This document shows, piece by piece, positions 25,678-34,712 of a DNA stretch of 64,000 nt. The stretch lies in contig NZ_JAQBOC010000014.1 in the NCBI RefSeq assembly GCF_028288225.1, positions 1 through 64,000 on the forward strand, in the 5' to 3' direction. The first letter of the stretch is position 1; each line of letters opens with the position of its first letter. The stretch is from Mucilaginibacter sp. (GTDB lineage Bacteria > Bacteroidota > Bacteroidia > Sphingobacteriales > Sphingobacteriaceae). Position numbers and translations under genes: made by a program. The notes under the pieces are model-generated. The model worked only from the letters and a program-made list of their open reading frames with translations. It did no database searches and was not told the DNA's origin.

Positions 25678-27201
25678 TTATGCTTCATCAAACACCACCA
25701 ACGCCTTCTCAATTCTTTTAACAGTCTCTTCTTTCCCCAGCAGCACAGCAATATCAAACACATGCGGGCCAAACTTACCGCCCACCAGCATAATGCGGAA
25801 AGGCAGCATTAACTCCCCTGCTTTTATACCCTTTTCTTCAGCTAAGGCCTTAAATGCAGTTTCCAGTTCAACAGGTTCGAACGTTTCGGTGGTATTTACG
25901 GTATTGATAAAAGCGTTAAAGAAATCTGTTTTAGCATCCGTCCATTTTGGCTTAACAGAGTTCACATCGTATTCCTTTGGCTGCTCAAAAAAGTAAGCGG
26001 CCTGGTGGTAAAAATCCGGCAGTAACACGCAGCGGTCCTTTACCTTATCAATAACCTGCAGCAGGTAATCATCATTAGTAACAACAATTCCTTTATCCTC
26101 CAAAATTGCTTTCACTTTTGGCTTTAAGCTTTCAGCTTTCAGCCTTTTAATCCACTCCGCATTGAACCATTTGGCTTTTTCAAAATCAAACTTAGCCCCT
26201 GCCTTGCTAACGCGATCTATTGAGAATTTTTCAACCAGTTCATCCAGTGTAAAGATCTCCTGATCGGTGCCGTCATTCCAGCCAAGCATCGCCAGTAAGT
26301 TCAAAAACGCTTCGGGTAAAAAACCAAGCTCGCGGAAACCTGGGGTAAGCTCGCCTGTTTTGGCATCAAACCAATTCATGGCGTAAACCGGGAAACCCAG
26401 GCGTGCGCCATCGCGTTTGCTGAGCTTGCCATGACCATCAGGTTTTAATATCAGTGGTAAATGCGCCCATTGCGGCATATCAGCCTTCCAGCCTAAATAT
26501 TCCCACAGCAATAAATGCACAGGTGCTGATGGCAGCCATTCTTCTCCGCGAAAAGCATGTGTAATTTTCATCAGGTAATCATCAACCACCACAGCCAAAT
26601 GATAGGTAGGCATTCCATCGGCCTTTAATAAAACCTTGTCATCAACCTGGTTGGTTTCAAAGCTTACATGACCGCGGATCATATCGTTAAAGCTCACCCT
26701 TTCGTCAGCAGGCATTTTTATGCGGATAACATGAGGCGTATGGGCATCAAGCAATTGATCAACCTCATGCTCTTTTAGTGATAATGAGTTGCGCAGTCCA
26801 TCGCGGTAGGCTTGTCCGTATTGAAAGTTAGGAATCTCCCTGCGGTTTTGTTCCAGCTCTTCGGTAGTATCAAAGGCATAATAAGCGTGCCCTTCTCTTA
26901 CCAGCTTTTCGGCGTATTCGCGATATAGACATTTGCGTTCGCTTTGGCGGTATGGGGCATAAGGGCCACCCACAACCGGACTTTCATCAGGGGTTATTCC
27001 GCACCAGTTCAGGCAATCCAAAATATATTGTTCAGCACCTTCCACATAGCGGCTTTGGTCGGTGTCCTCTATCCTTAAAACAAAATCGCCGCCATTTTTT
27101 TTGGCGAAAAGATAATTAAACAACGCTGTGCGTACACCACCCAGGTGCAACCCACCTGTAGGACTTGGTGCAAACCTTACTCTAACTTTTTTATCAGACA
27201 T
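25678..27201 (-). CDS. gltX: Glutamyl-tRNA synthetase
   Basis: This 507-residue class I synthetase charges tRNA-Glu. It has the HIGH-like motif HLGG (FAPSPTGGLHLGGVRTALFN) near the N-terminus, RIEDTD, and the KMSKS-like KLSKRDGA. The C-terminal anticodon-binding domain is present. It stands apart from glnS at 10139. The -7 box (TATCTTTG on the reverse strand, 27216-27209) lies only seven bases ahead of the start, so the mRNA may be leaderless or nearly so. Length is as expected. Confidence 0.97.
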   Translation of the reverse strand: MSDKKVRVRFAPSPTGGLHLGGVRTALFNYLFAKKNGGDFVLRIEDTDQSRYVEGAEQYILDCLNWCGITPDESPVVGGPYAPYRQSERKCLYREYAEKLVREGHAYYAFDTTEELEQNRREIPNFQYGQAYRDGLRNSLSLKEHEVDQLLDAHTPHVIRIKMPADERVSFNDMIRGHVSFETNQVDDKVLLKADGMPTYHLAVVVDDYLMKITHAFRGEEWLPSAPVHLLLWEYLGWKADMPQWAHLPLILKPDGHGKLSKRDGARLGFPVYAMNWFDAKTGELTPGFRELGFLPEAFLNLLAMLGWNDGTDQEIFTLDELVEKFSIDRVSKAGAKFDFEKAKWFNAEWIKRLKAESLKPKVKAILEDKGIVVTNDDYLLQVIDKVKDRCVLLPDFYHQAAYFFEQPKEYDVNSVKPKWTDAKTDFFNAFINTVNTTETFEPVELETAFKALAEEKGIKAGELMLPFRIMLVGGKFGPHVFDIAVLLGKEETVKRIEKALVVFDEA

Positions 27202-27208
27202 AGTTTGG

Positions 27209-27216
27209 CAAAGATA
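27209..27216 (-). promoter_or_regulatory. -7 box of gltX (TATCTTTG)
   Basis: A TAnnTTTG match on the reverse strand with only seven bases before the gltX ATG at 27201, compatible with a very short or absent leader. Confidence 0.55.
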
Positions 27217-27221
27217 GGTTT

Positions 27222-27597
27222 ATAGTCCGAAAGACGGAAAGTCCAGAAGTCGGAAAGTCGGTAAAGACTGAAAGTTGAATTTGGAATGATAGACGGGGGT
27301 ATACCATAGCGATATATCTATATACGCAGGGCGTTACCCTGCGCTAGTATATTGGACTCTTTCAGGGTCAGGAAAAATGGAAAATACAAAGCCCTGAAGG
27401 GTGAAATCCATCAGCGCAGGTCGCAGGCCTGCGTTAAATCCGGGTTTGAAACCCAGCAATACAAGATTCCCCGTCCCGCATTTTTCTCTTTTTCCGACTT
27501 TGATACTAAATACGTATTTTGGGCGGATATAAGAAAGCTGTTTTTCTGACGTTCCATCTTTCGGACTTCCGGACTTTTCGACTTTCGGACCACACCC
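27222..27597. repeat. Compound dispersed repeat, gltX-histidine kinase
   Basis: The 396-base spacer is made of repeats. GTCCGAAAGACGGAAAG (27224-27240) and inverted CTTTCGGACTTCCGGAC (27559-27575) sit at the ends. The middle holds GCAGGGCGTTACCCTGCGC (27326-27344), an imperfect palindrome, and a second GCGCAGGTCGCAGGCCTGCG element (27415-27434). No gene was seen. Confidence 0.6.
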
Positions 27598-28812
27598 ATG
27601 AATCCATACCAACAAAAAAAACGCTGGAAATATTCACTGCTCACATTTGCAATGGTAATTGCCAGCGGGTCATTATTATATACCAGCTATCTTGTGCGCA
27701 ACATTGCAAGATCCGAGCGTACACGTGCCGAAGTATGGGCGTTTACCATGAAACAGCTCACCATATCAGATGATAATGATTTTTTAAATTACGTTTTTGC
27801 TGTACGCGACAGCCTCACCGTTCCCGCTATTGTTACAAACGATAAGGGCGATATCCAGCTTTCAAGAGGTTTAGATCAAACCAAAACATTTATAAAACTC
27901 GCAGCAGAGGGTAATAAAAAATTGACTTATGACCCGGAATATTTTAAGCGCGAACTGGCCTATATGCAAGACCAGCACGCCCCCATAAGGCTTAATGTTT
28001 ACGGTGAAAAATGGCTGGTTTACTATAAAGACTCAGCGTTGCTTACCCAGTTAAAGTATTTTCCTTATATCCAGCTCTCGGTAATAGCTATATTTTTATT
28101 GCTGGCTTATACAGCCTTCAGCTCATCGCGTAAATCGGAGCAGAACCAGGTGTGGGTTGGGCTTGCCAAAGAAACCGCGCATCAGTTGGGTACGCCCATA
28201 TCGTCATTAATGGCCTGGATTGAACTCATGAAGGAAAAATATAGCGCAGGGGATGATTCATTAATTGCTGAAATGGAAAATGATGTTAAACGGCTGGAAA
28301 TTGTTGCCGACCGTTTTTCCAAAATAGGGTCTACACCAAAGCTGGAGGAGCACAAGGTTTACGAGGTTGTAAAAGATTTTGTTGATTATTTTAAGGTAAG
28401 GGTAAGTAAAAATATAAGCATGGAACTAACTGGCAACCCGCATTTAGAGGCGGGCTTAAATGTGCCTTTGTTTGATTGGGTATTGGAAAACCTGCTAAAA
28501 AATGCGGTAAACGCAATTGAAGGCAAGGGATCAATACAGGTTGATATATCGGGGAATAAAATAAAAAAACAGGTATTTATCGATGTATCTGATACCGGCA
28601 AGGGCATCCCACGCTCAAAATTTGATACCGTTTTTCAGCCGGGCTATACTACCCGTAAGCGGGGCTGGGGGCTGGGCCTGTCATTAACCAAGCGCATGAT
28701 AGAAAACTATCACAACGGGCAGATCTTTGTGAAGGATTCGGAATTAGGAAAAGGGACAACTTTTAGAATTGTATTAAAACACACACGCTATGATAAACAG
28801 ACCAATCCCTGA
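27598..28812 (+). CDS. Membrane sensor histidine kinase
   Basis: This 404-residue kinase has two transmembrane helices (about residues 13-32 and 156-174) around a 125-residue periplasmic sensor domain, then a HisKA domain with phospho-His195 in KETAHQLGTPISSL, an N-box LLKNAVNAI, a G1 box DTGKGIP and G2 GWGLGLSL. All catalytic boxes look intact. There is no response regulator next to it. Its start, an ATG, immediately follows a repeat; a DinB protein overlaps its 3' end. Confidence 0.92.
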   Translation: MNPYQQKKRWKYSLLTFAMVIASGSLLYTSYLVRNIARSERTRAEVWAFTMKQLTISDDNDFLNYVFAVRDSLTVPAIVTNDKGDIQLSRGLDQTKTFIKLAAEGNKKLTYDPEYFKRELAYMQDQHAPIRLNVYGEKWLVYYKDSALLTQLKYFPYIQLSVIAIFLLLAYTAFSSSRKSEQNQVWVGLAKETAHQLGTPISSLMAWIELMKEKYSAGDDSLIAEMENDVKRLEIVADRFSKIGSTPKLEEHKVYEVVKDFVDYFKVRVSKNISMELTGNPHLEAGLNVPLFDWVLENLLKNAVNAIEGKGSIQVDISGNKIKKQVFIDVSDTGKGIPRSKFDTVFQPGYTTRKRGWGLGLSLTKRMIENYHNGQIFVKDSELGKGTTFRIVLKHTRYDKQTNP

Positions 28813-29305
28813 TGAATATTCAGCATATGCTGCCAGGTATCTTGACCTTGTTGGCAATGACCCTATATTGGAGATCCTGGAACGCCAGAAAGAAGAGAGC
28901 TACAACTTATTTACAAGCCTAAGTGCTGATAAAGCATCGTACACATATGCCGAAGGCAAATGGACCATTAAGCAGGTTGTTGGCCATATGGCCGATACAG
29001 AAAGGGTTTTTGCTTACCGTGCGCTTGTTTTCTCGCGTGAATCTATCACCCTGCCGGGTTTTGACCAGGATGTTTATATGGAGCAGGCGACCTTTAACAG
29101 CCGCCCGCTTGAAGATCTGGCAAATGAATTAAAAACCGTGCGCGAATCAAGCCTGTATCTTTTCCGCTCATTAACAGAACAGCAATCAACGCAGAAAGGG
29201 ATTGCCAGCGGCAGTCCGTTTTCTGTTAGGGCTTATGCTTATATGATAGCAGGTCATGAAATGCATCACATGAAGATTTTGAAAGAGAGGTATTTAGTTA
29301 GTTGA
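28790..29305 (+). CDS. DinB family protein
   Basis: This 171-residue four-helix-bundle protein belongs to the DinB/YfiT group. Metal-binding histidines are visible as VVGHMADTE and AGHEMHHMK. Members include bacillithiol S-transferases and other thiol-dependent enzymes; Bacteroidota members are mostly uncharacterised. The gene overlaps the end of the histidine kinase by 23 bases, so translation is coupled. A specific substrate cannot be assigned. Confidence 0.88.
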   Translation: MINRPIPDEYSAYAARYLDLVGNDPILEILERQKEESYNLFTSLSADKASYTYAEGKWTIKQVVGHMADTERVFAYRALVFSRESITLPGFDQDVYMEQATFNSRPLEDLANELKTVRESSLYLFRSLTEQQSTQKGIASGSPFSVRAYAYMIAGHEMHHMKILKERYLVS

Positions 29306-29321
29306 TATTAAATTACTGTAG

Positions 29322-29702
29322 TTATTCTTGCGAAGACTTTTTTGATAAATATTTCATATCTACTAAATACGAAACAAAAAGGCCTAACCCTCCGAATACT
29401 GCTATTAGCGCAAAGTAAATAGCTACATTGGCATCGCTGTCAAAATCACCGTTTACGTGTTTAAATGCGGTATTGTCTAACAGGTAAGCGAAAAATAAAC
29501 CTAAGCCAGATCCTATAAGCAGCAATCCCCATCTTAAATTAGTATGCGGCTGCGGCAAGTCAATTCTTGGGTTCATTCCGCGTTCAATCATTGCCATTCG
29601 TTCTCTTTTGTAAAGGTAAACGATTCCAAAAATCATTGCGAAGAATGCCAGCGGTACTATAATTGCCACCATTACTCCGAGTTCTTTTGCGTGATCTTCC
29701 AT
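29322..29702 (-). CDS. DUF6249-type membrane protein
   Basis: This 126-residue protein has three transmembrane segments (about residues 10-30, 58-74 and 93-111) and a conserved short linker with RMAMIERGMNP, which matches the DUF6249 family of Bacteroidota. The family has no known function but is commonly found next to ECF sigma-factor genes, as here: the sigma factor lies 350 bases away on the other strand. It is convergent with the DinB gene. Confidence 0.8.
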   Translation of the reverse strand: MEDHAKELGVMVAIIVPLAFFAMIFGIVYLYKRERMAMIERGMNPRIDLPQPHTNLRWGLLLIGSGLGLFFAYLLDNTAFKHVNGDFDSDANVAIYFALIAVFGGLGLFVSYLVDMKYLSKKSSQE

Positions 29703-29853
29703 GATATTTAATTTTTTAAAAGTTAATAAATATTTTTTGTTTTAAACACCGTTGTGGTGTATTTGTATGCTATGACCACATGGTTATGACGGAGGTTACA
29801 GTCTTTTGAAAAAAAGTTGTAAGGGTTGTTGTTGTAATGATGGCAGATCACCC

Positions 29854-29925
29854 GTAGGGGCGTATCGCATACGCCCTTGTACTGCAGTCAACCCGTTGGC
29901 AAGGGCGTATGCGATACGCCCCTAC
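29854..29925. repeat. Perfect 26-bp inverted repeat (GTAGGGGCGTAT-type)
   Basis: GTAGGGGCGTATCGCATACG, then CCCTTG (29854-29879), is the exact inverse of 29900-29925, separated by 20 bases. This is a well-known dispersed repeat of Bacteroidota. It lies between the DUF6249 gene and the sigma-factor gene; the remainder of the 347-base spacer also has the TTCCAACTTTACAACATTCC motif but no gene. Confidence 0.75.
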
Positions 29926-30049
29926 ATAAATATACCTTCCCCTTTTCTAATCCAACTTTACAACATTCCAACCTTACAACAAATAATAAACTATCTTTAC
30001 AAAAGGGTGTAACCTCCAACAAAAATACATCGTCAGAGAGCTATAGTAG

Positions 30050-30631
30050 ATGCAGAGCAAGCTTTCAGATATAGAGTTGATAGACCAGGTGCTGGCGGGG
30101 AACCAGTCGGCATACGCCGATTTGGTTAAACGGCATCAGCGCTTTGTATTTACATTGGCTATGCGTTTTGCAAAAGGGAGAGAAGACGCCGAGGAGATTG
30201 CGCAGGATTGCTTTATAAAAGCCTACCGTTCACTGGCATCTTTTCAAAGGCAATCAAAATTCAGCACATGGCTTTATAGTATTGTATATACTACCGCCAT
30301 GACATTTTTAAGGAAGAAAAGAGTGGATACTGATTCGATAGATGACGAAAACACTTATATACAGGTAGAAAACCATTCCTCTGCATATGATGTTAATAAT
30401 GCGGAGAACAGATCAAGGTCGTTTTACCTGAACCAGGCTATAGAACAGCTTTTGCCGGATGATGCAACCATAATTACCCTGTTTTACAAAGGCGAGCAAT
30501 CGCTGGAGGAAATTGGACAGGCATTGGGGATAGAAGCCAATACGGTTAAAGTAAAATTATTCAGGGCGCGCCAGCGTTTAAAAGAAAAGCTGGAACGCAA
30601 TTTAAAACATGAGGCTAAAGAACTGATATGA
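30050..30631 (+). CDS. ECF-type RNA polymerase sigma factor
   Basis: This 193-residue protein has sigma region 2 (QSAYADLVKRHQRFVFTLAM, DAEEIAQDCFIKAYRSLASF) and region 4 with an HTH (QSLEEIGQALGIEANTVKVK). This is the usual two-domain ECF structure. The next gene overlaps by four bases and codes for a membrane protein with a sigma-binding type N-terminus. It should direct transcription of a specific regulon; the signal is unknown. Confidence 0.95.
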   Translation: MQSKLSDIELIDQVLAGNQSAYADLVKRHQRFVFTLAMRFAKGREDAEEIAQDCFIKAYRSLASFQRQSKFSTWLYSIVYTTAMTFLRKKRVDTDSIDDENTYIQVENHSSAYDVNNAENRSRSFYLNQAIEQLLPDDATIITLFYKGEQSLEEIGQALGIEANTVKVKLFRARQRLKEKLERNLKHEAKELI

Positions 30632-31137
30632 ATAACATAGAAGAAACACTTTGGAACTATATTGATGGCAATTGCACACCGGATGAGCAAAGCGCCATCA
30701 GCAAGCTAATAGCAGGCGATGAAGCATACCGCATAAAATACCAGGAACTGCTGGCCCTTAATAAGGAGTTTGCTGCTATTGAGCTGGATGAGCCGCCTAT
30801 GGCCTTTACTTACAATGTAATTGAAGCCATCCGTACCGAACAGGCGCAGGTACCGCTTAAGGCGGCTATTAACAAGCGCATAATTATGGGGATAACGATA
30901 TTTTTCGTGCTAACGTTAACCGGGTTTTTAATATATGCTTTAACAAGCATGAATTGGTCAGGCCAAAGCATCCCGGATCTTGCTGTTAAGGTACCTGCCA
31001 ATTTTAAAATGCCCGATGTTAGCGCGCATATATCAAAGCCGGTTGTTGAAGGCTTTATGTTTTTTGATGTGGTGCTGGCCCTGTATCTGTTCGACACTTT
31101 TTTACGCCGCAAAAACGTTCCAAAACAAGTAAATTAG
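30628..31137 (+). CDS. Probable membrane-anchored anti-sigma factor
   Basis: This 169-residue protein overlaps the ECF sigma gene by four bases (ATGA). The N-terminal 70 residues are helical and acidic (NIEETLWNYIDGNCTPDEQS), similar to anti-sigma N-termini that bind the sigma factor. Two transmembrane helices follow (about residues 88-107 and 142-158). It lacks a visible zinc-binding HxxxCxxC. Position, coupling and topology support an anti-sigma role; sequence alone does not prove it. Confidence 0.7.
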   Translation: MNNIEETLWNYIDGNCTPDEQSAISKLIAGDEAYRIKYQELLALNKEFAAIELDEPPMAFTYNVIEAIRTEQAQVPLKAAINKRIIMGITIFFVLTLTGFLIYALTSMNWSGQSIPDLAVKVPANFKMPDVSAHISKPVVEGFMFFDVVLALYLFDTFLRRKNVPKQVN

Positions 31138-31456
31138 TGTACAAAAAAAACAACAAAGTATTTGCTGTTGTATACACTTTGTAAAGCTGCTTTCAGTATT
31201 TTCCATTTAAAGCACATGTATATTGTTTCGTTAAATTGTCAAAAAAAGTTGATTGGCAATTATTGGTATAGTAATTGATAAATATAACGCGGACCGGCAC
31301 TCGTCGGTTCAATTGTGATAAGGTTTAGGTTGAAAGTCCCCTGCAGCAAGTGCGGGGGGCTTTTATTTTTTATAGACTTTACTTTTGCGATAATTTTCAG
31401 TCTGATACTTTGTCATAATCCAACTACAATCTATAACTTCGTGTAAAAATTTAGAT
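31138..31456. ncRNA. Intergenic stretch with terminator; possible small RNA
   Basis: No reading frame is convincing. A hairpin ACCGGCACTCGTCGGT (about 31293-31308) and an intrinsic terminator (CCCCTGC, 7-base loop, GCGGGGGG, then TTTTATTTTTT; 31338-31371) lie well past the stop of the anti-sigma gene and about 85 bases before the next start. The pair looks like a short structured transcript, but no convincing -7 box was found, so this is low confidence. Confidence 0.3.
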
Positions 31457-32305
31457 ATGAGAAAGTGTTACCTGTATGTACTTGCTATACTTTTAGCAGG
31501 GGTCAGTTTTAAAAGCAATGCCCAGGCGCCGCGCATTCCGGAAGCAAGTCCGATGCAAACCATTATCCAGGATTTTGGCTTAGGGAAAATAACCATAACC
31601 TATTCAAGGCCCAGTGTTAAAGGGCGTATGATTTTTGGGGGAATAAACCCTTACGGACAGGTTTGGCGCACTGGTGCCAATGCCGCTACTACTATAAGTT
31701 TTACCGAAAATGTAATTGTTGAAGGGCACAGTGTACCGGCCGGCACTTATTCATTATTTACCATACCGGATAAAAATGAATGGACAGTTATACTGAATAA
31801 AACTGCTAAACAATGGGGTGCCTATAGCTATAAACAAGCTGATGACCTTTTGCGCTTTAAGGTAAAACCTACTTACCGCGCCGAAAAACGTGAAAGCTTT
31901 ACCATACAGTTTGCTGATGAAACCACTCATTCTTCTGATCTGCATTTGGTTTGGGACCATACAGCTATATCTATAAAACTAAATACTGATGATGATGCCA
32001 AGATAACAGCTAACATTGACGAGCTGATGAAAGGTGACCGTAAACCTTATTACTTTAATGCCATACAATATTATTATGAAAATAATAAGGACATGAAAAA
32101 GGCATTAGGCTGGGCTTTGGAGGCCGAAAAGGTTGAGCCCAAGGGTCCATGGTATAAATTATGGGAGGCCCGGATCCGGCTTAAAATGGGTGACAAAGCG
32201 GCTGCCATTAAAGCAGCACAGGAAGGCATTGAGCTTGCAAAGGCGAGCAATGACGATGAATATGTACGATTAAACCAGGCGGTTATTGACCAGGCAAAGA
32301 GCTGA
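31457..32305 (+). CDS. DUF2911 family secreted protein
   Basis: This 282-residue protein has a signal peptide ending SNAQ (about residue 23). The DUF2911 domain has characteristic YSRPSVKGRMIFGGINPYGQ and WRTGANAATTI motifs, followed by a C-terminal TPR-like helical region with YYYENNKDMKKALGWALEA and further helices. DUF2911 is widespread in Bacteroidota and its function is unknown. It is followed by a large hairpin and the YnfA-like gene. Confidence 0.9.
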   Translation: MRKCYLYVLAILLAGVSFKSNAQAPRIPEASPMQTIIQDFGLGKITITYSRPSVKGRMIFGGINPYGQVWRTGANAATTISFTENVIVEGHSVPAGTYSLFTIPDKNEWTVILNKTAKQWGAYSYKQADDLLRFKVKPTYRAEKRESFTIQFADETTHSSDLHLVWDHTAISIKLNTDDDAKITANIDELMKGDRKPYYFNAIQYYYENNKDMKKALGWALEAEKVEPKGPWYKLWEARIRLKMGDKAAAIKAAQEGIELAKASNDDEYVRLNQAVIDQAKS

Positions 32306-32331
32306 TTTGATTTCGGATGTTCGATTTCGGA

Positions 32332-32417
32332 TTTTTGAACCATGATTAAAAGATTTCTTGATTATCTGCATGATAAGCATCAGGAAATCGCACAACCCTT
32401 TAATCATGGTTCAAAAA
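32332..32417. repeat. Large inverted repeat with 19-bp arms (TTTTTGAACCATGATTAAA)
   Basis: TTTTTGAACCATGATTAAA (32332-32350) and its inverse (32399-32417) enclose a second imperfect stem (GATTTCTTGAT / ATCAGGAAATC). It may terminate the DUF2911 gene in both directions. Confidence 0.65.
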
Positions 32418-32448
32418 ATAATGTGCAACAACCACTAACCCTCACCCA

Positions 32449-32778
32449 TTGAACATCATAAAATCGTTAGGAATATTCCTATTAGCCGGCCTTTGTGAGA
32501 TAGGCGGCGGGTATTTGATCTGGCTCTGGCTAAAGTCTGATAAGCCGGTATGGTACGGTATTTTTGGCGGGCTTATCTTGATTATGTATGGCGTTGTAGC
32601 TACGTGGCAAACAGCAAACTTTGGCCGCGTATATGCCACTTATGGTGGGGTCTTTATAGTGATGGCCTTGCTTTGGGCCTGGAAGGTAGACGGCTTTAAG
32701 CCTGATAAATATGACATTATCGGGGCCGGCATAGCTCTGATTGGCGCGTGTATAATTATTTATATGCCAAGGAAGTAG
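32449..32778 (+). CDS. ynfA: UPF0060 (YnfA-like) membrane protein
   Basis: This 109-residue protein has four transmembrane helices and the family motifs LAGLCEIGGGYLIW, YGVVATWQTANFGRVYATYGGVF and DIIGAGIALIGACIIIYMP, which are diagnostic of the UPF0060/YnfA family, a small multidrug-resistance-like group. The start is a TTG at 32449. The family has been linked to small-molecule efflux, but the Bacteroidota function is not established. Confidence 0.88.
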   Translation: MNIIKSLGIFLLAGLCEIGGGYLIWLWLKSDKPVWYGIFGGLILIMYGVVATWQTANFGRVYATYGGVFIVMALLWAWKVDGFKPDKYDIIGAGIALIGACIIIYMPRK

Positions 32779-32787
32779 TTATTGTTT

Positions 32788-32890
32788 TTTGTCAATGCGA
32801 GCGAAGCGCGGCAACCTCGTCGCAAGCAGGGCCGGTCTGTATAGCTACGAGGTGGCTTCGTCGTTCCTCCCCGCAATGACACGGTTTTTA
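32788..32890. repeat. GTCATTGCGAGC-type dispersed repeat inside the SSS gene end
   Basis: GTCAATGCGAGCGAAGCG-like sequence on the left (32792-32809) and CGTCGTTCCTCCCCGCAATGACA on the right (32859-32881) are imperfect inverse copies. The right arm is translated at the C-terminus of the symporter on the reverse strand and supplies its stop codon. Confidence 0.7.
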
Positions 32891-34572
32891 TTATCCGGCA
32901 TTAATGGATTAATCGCCGCTGCTATTACAATCACCAAAATACAACCTATAGCATTCAGCCATAAATAAGCTACCAGTTCAAAGTATCCCATGATACATAT
33001 TAATGCTTCGGTAATTACAGCGGCTATAAAAACTGCATTGCCCCGTATGTTTTTTAAATAAAAGGCAACTACAAATACCCCCAGTATGGTGCCATAAATA
33101 TATGATCCTAATTGGTTAACAAACTCCAGCAAATTGCCAACCTTACTGGCGTACAGCGCCATCAGCACACATATAACTCCCCAAAATATGGTTGCTAACC
33201 TCGACGCAAGTAAATAATTTTTATCGGTAGCGCCGGGATTAATAATGCGTTTATAAATATCGACAACACTGGTTGATGCTAATGAATTCAAAGCGCTTGC
33301 CGTTGAACCCATTGAGGCCAGGAAAACTATGGCTACAAGTAAACCTATTAATCCCCTGGGCAGGTAGTGCGTAACAAAGTTCAGGAACACATAATTGGTA
33401 TCGTCCCCATTAGCTTTCACATTATTTTTTTTCATCAAAGCAATAGCTTCCCTGCGGATCTCCCCTGACGTTTTGTCAACAACCTTTAAAGCTTGCTGCG
33501 CCTGGCTTATTTGCGTCTTGTCCTTACTGTCCAAAGCATTTACTAAATTCTCAGCCTTGCTTTTACGCTGCTCAAAAATTGCGGTGTATTTATCTTCAAG
33601 CTGGTTATACTGACCGGCATAATTGCTTTTCTTTACCTGTTCAACCTCGTACCTGTTAAAAAACATTGGCGGCCGGTTAAATTGGTAAAATGCAAAAACC
33701 AGGATCCCTATCAATAAAATTAAAAACTGCATGGGGACCTTTAACAGGCCATTCATAATCAGTCCCATACGGCTTTGGCCAATTGAGCTGCCGGTTAAGT
33801 AACGGCCAACCTGGCTTTGATCTGTACCGAAATAAGAGAGCTGTAAAAAGAAACCGCCGATAAGGCCGCTCCACACGTTGTAGCGGTTGTTAGGGTCAAA
33901 CTTCCAGTCTATAACGTTCATGCGGCCCAATTTGCCGGCAAGCTTAATTGCTTTTACAAAGCCAACCCGTTCGGGCAGCAGGTGCACTACCATCGCGCCG
34001 GCAAAAAACATCCCTAAAAATATAATGCTCATTTGCAGCAGTTGTGTGTATGATACCGCTTTGGTGCCGCCATAAACCGTATAAAATATTACCAGCCCCC
34101 CAATAAACAGGGTGGTATAAACCGTATTGATATTAAGTATGGTTGATAAAATAATGGATGGCGCATAAATGGTAATACCCGTTGAAAGGCCGCGCTGGAT
34201 CAAAAACAGAAAGGAAGTGAGCGCCCTTGTTTTCAGATCGAAGCGGTTCTCTAAAAACTCATAAGCGGTATATACCTTGAGCCTATGAAAAATAGGGACG
34301 AAGGTAACGCAAAGCACTATCATGGCCAGCGGCAGGCCCAAGTAAAACTGAACAAAGCGCATCCCGTCTGAGTAAGCCTGGCCCGGTGCCGATAAAAAGG
34401 TGATTGCACTGGCCTGTGTTGCCATTACCGATAGGCCCACATGGTACCACGATAACGAGCGGCCGCCCATAAGGTACTGGTCGATATTTTTGTTAGCGCC
34501 GCTTTTCCATACCCCATATATTACAATGGTAAGCAGTGTAACGCCAAGAACGATCCAGTCGGTTAAGCTCAT
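32845..34572 (-). CDS. Sodium:solute symporter (SSS) family transporter
   Basis: This 575-residue protein has about 13-14 transmembrane segments and SSS features: GGRSLSWYHVGLSVMATQAS near the N-terminus, GGTKAVSYTQ, GFFLQLSYFGTDQSQVGRYL and FLASMGSTASALNSLASTSV. A long soluble insert (about residues 300-370) lies between segments. The transported solute is unknown, probably a sugar or organic acid. The last residues (VIAGRNDEATS) come from a dispersed repeat, so the original C-terminus was altered. Its start overlaps the 47-residue gene by ATGA. Confidence 0.92.
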   Translation of the reverse strand: MSLTDWIVLGVTLLTIVIYGVWKSGANKNIDQYLMGGRSLSWYHVGLSVMATQASAITFLSAPGQAYSDGMRFVQFYLGLPLAMIVLCVTFVPIFHRLKVYTAYEFLENRFDLKTRALTSFLFLIQRGLSTGITIYAPSIILSTILNINTVYTTLFIGGLVIFYTVYGGTKAVSYTQLLQMSIIFLGMFFAGAMVVHLLPERVGFVKAIKLAGKLGRMNVIDWKFDPNNRYNVWSGLIGGFFLQLSYFGTDQSQVGRYLTGSSIGQSRMGLIMNGLLKVPMQFLILLIGILVFAFYQFNRPPMFFNRYEVEQVKKSNYAGQYNQLEDKYTAIFEQRKSKAENLVNALDSKDKTQISQAQQALKVVDKTSGEIRREAIALMKKNNVKANGDDTNYVFLNFVTHYLPRGLIGLLVAIVFLASMGSTASALNSLASTSVVDIYKRIINPGATDKNYLLASRLATIFWGVICVLMALYASKVGNLLEFVNQLGSYIYGTILGVFVVAFYLKNIRGNAVFIAAVITEALICIMGYFELVAYLWLNAIGCILVIVIAAAINPLMPDNKNRVIAGRNDEATS

Positions 34573-34712
34573 TCAAAAAGGATTGTAATGAGCCAGAAAA
34601 TAAAAATTAACAGAACCAGCCAGCCGGCGACGATGCCGTAAAACTGGTTCCAGCTATGTATAAATGATGGTAGCTCAGGATCAGGCTTTGCCACGACCTC
34701 TGACAAAAACAT
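34569..34712 (-). CDS. Small single-span membrane protein coupled to the SSS symporter
   Basis: A 47-residue frame starts at ATG (34712) and ends in TGA (34571-34569), overlapping the symporter ATG as ATGA. The product starts MFLSEVVAKPDPELPSFI and then has one long hydrophobic helix (about residues 26-46). The gene overlaps the upstream 62-residue gene by 32 bases. Overlap on both sides suggests it is translated with the symporter, perhaps as an accessory subunit. It is shorter than usual gene-calling limits. Confidence 0.75.
   Translation of the reverse strand: MFLSEVVAKPDPELPSFIHSWNQFYGIVAGWLVLLIFIFWLITILFE

Noticed and set aside
27320..27470. Insertion sequence remnant
   Set aside because: No transposase fragment or target duplication is visible; it is made of palindromic dispersed repeats.
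31138..31456. Confident small RNA gene
   Set aside because: A terminator and hairpin exist but no convincing promoter, so it is listed only as a low-confidence feature.
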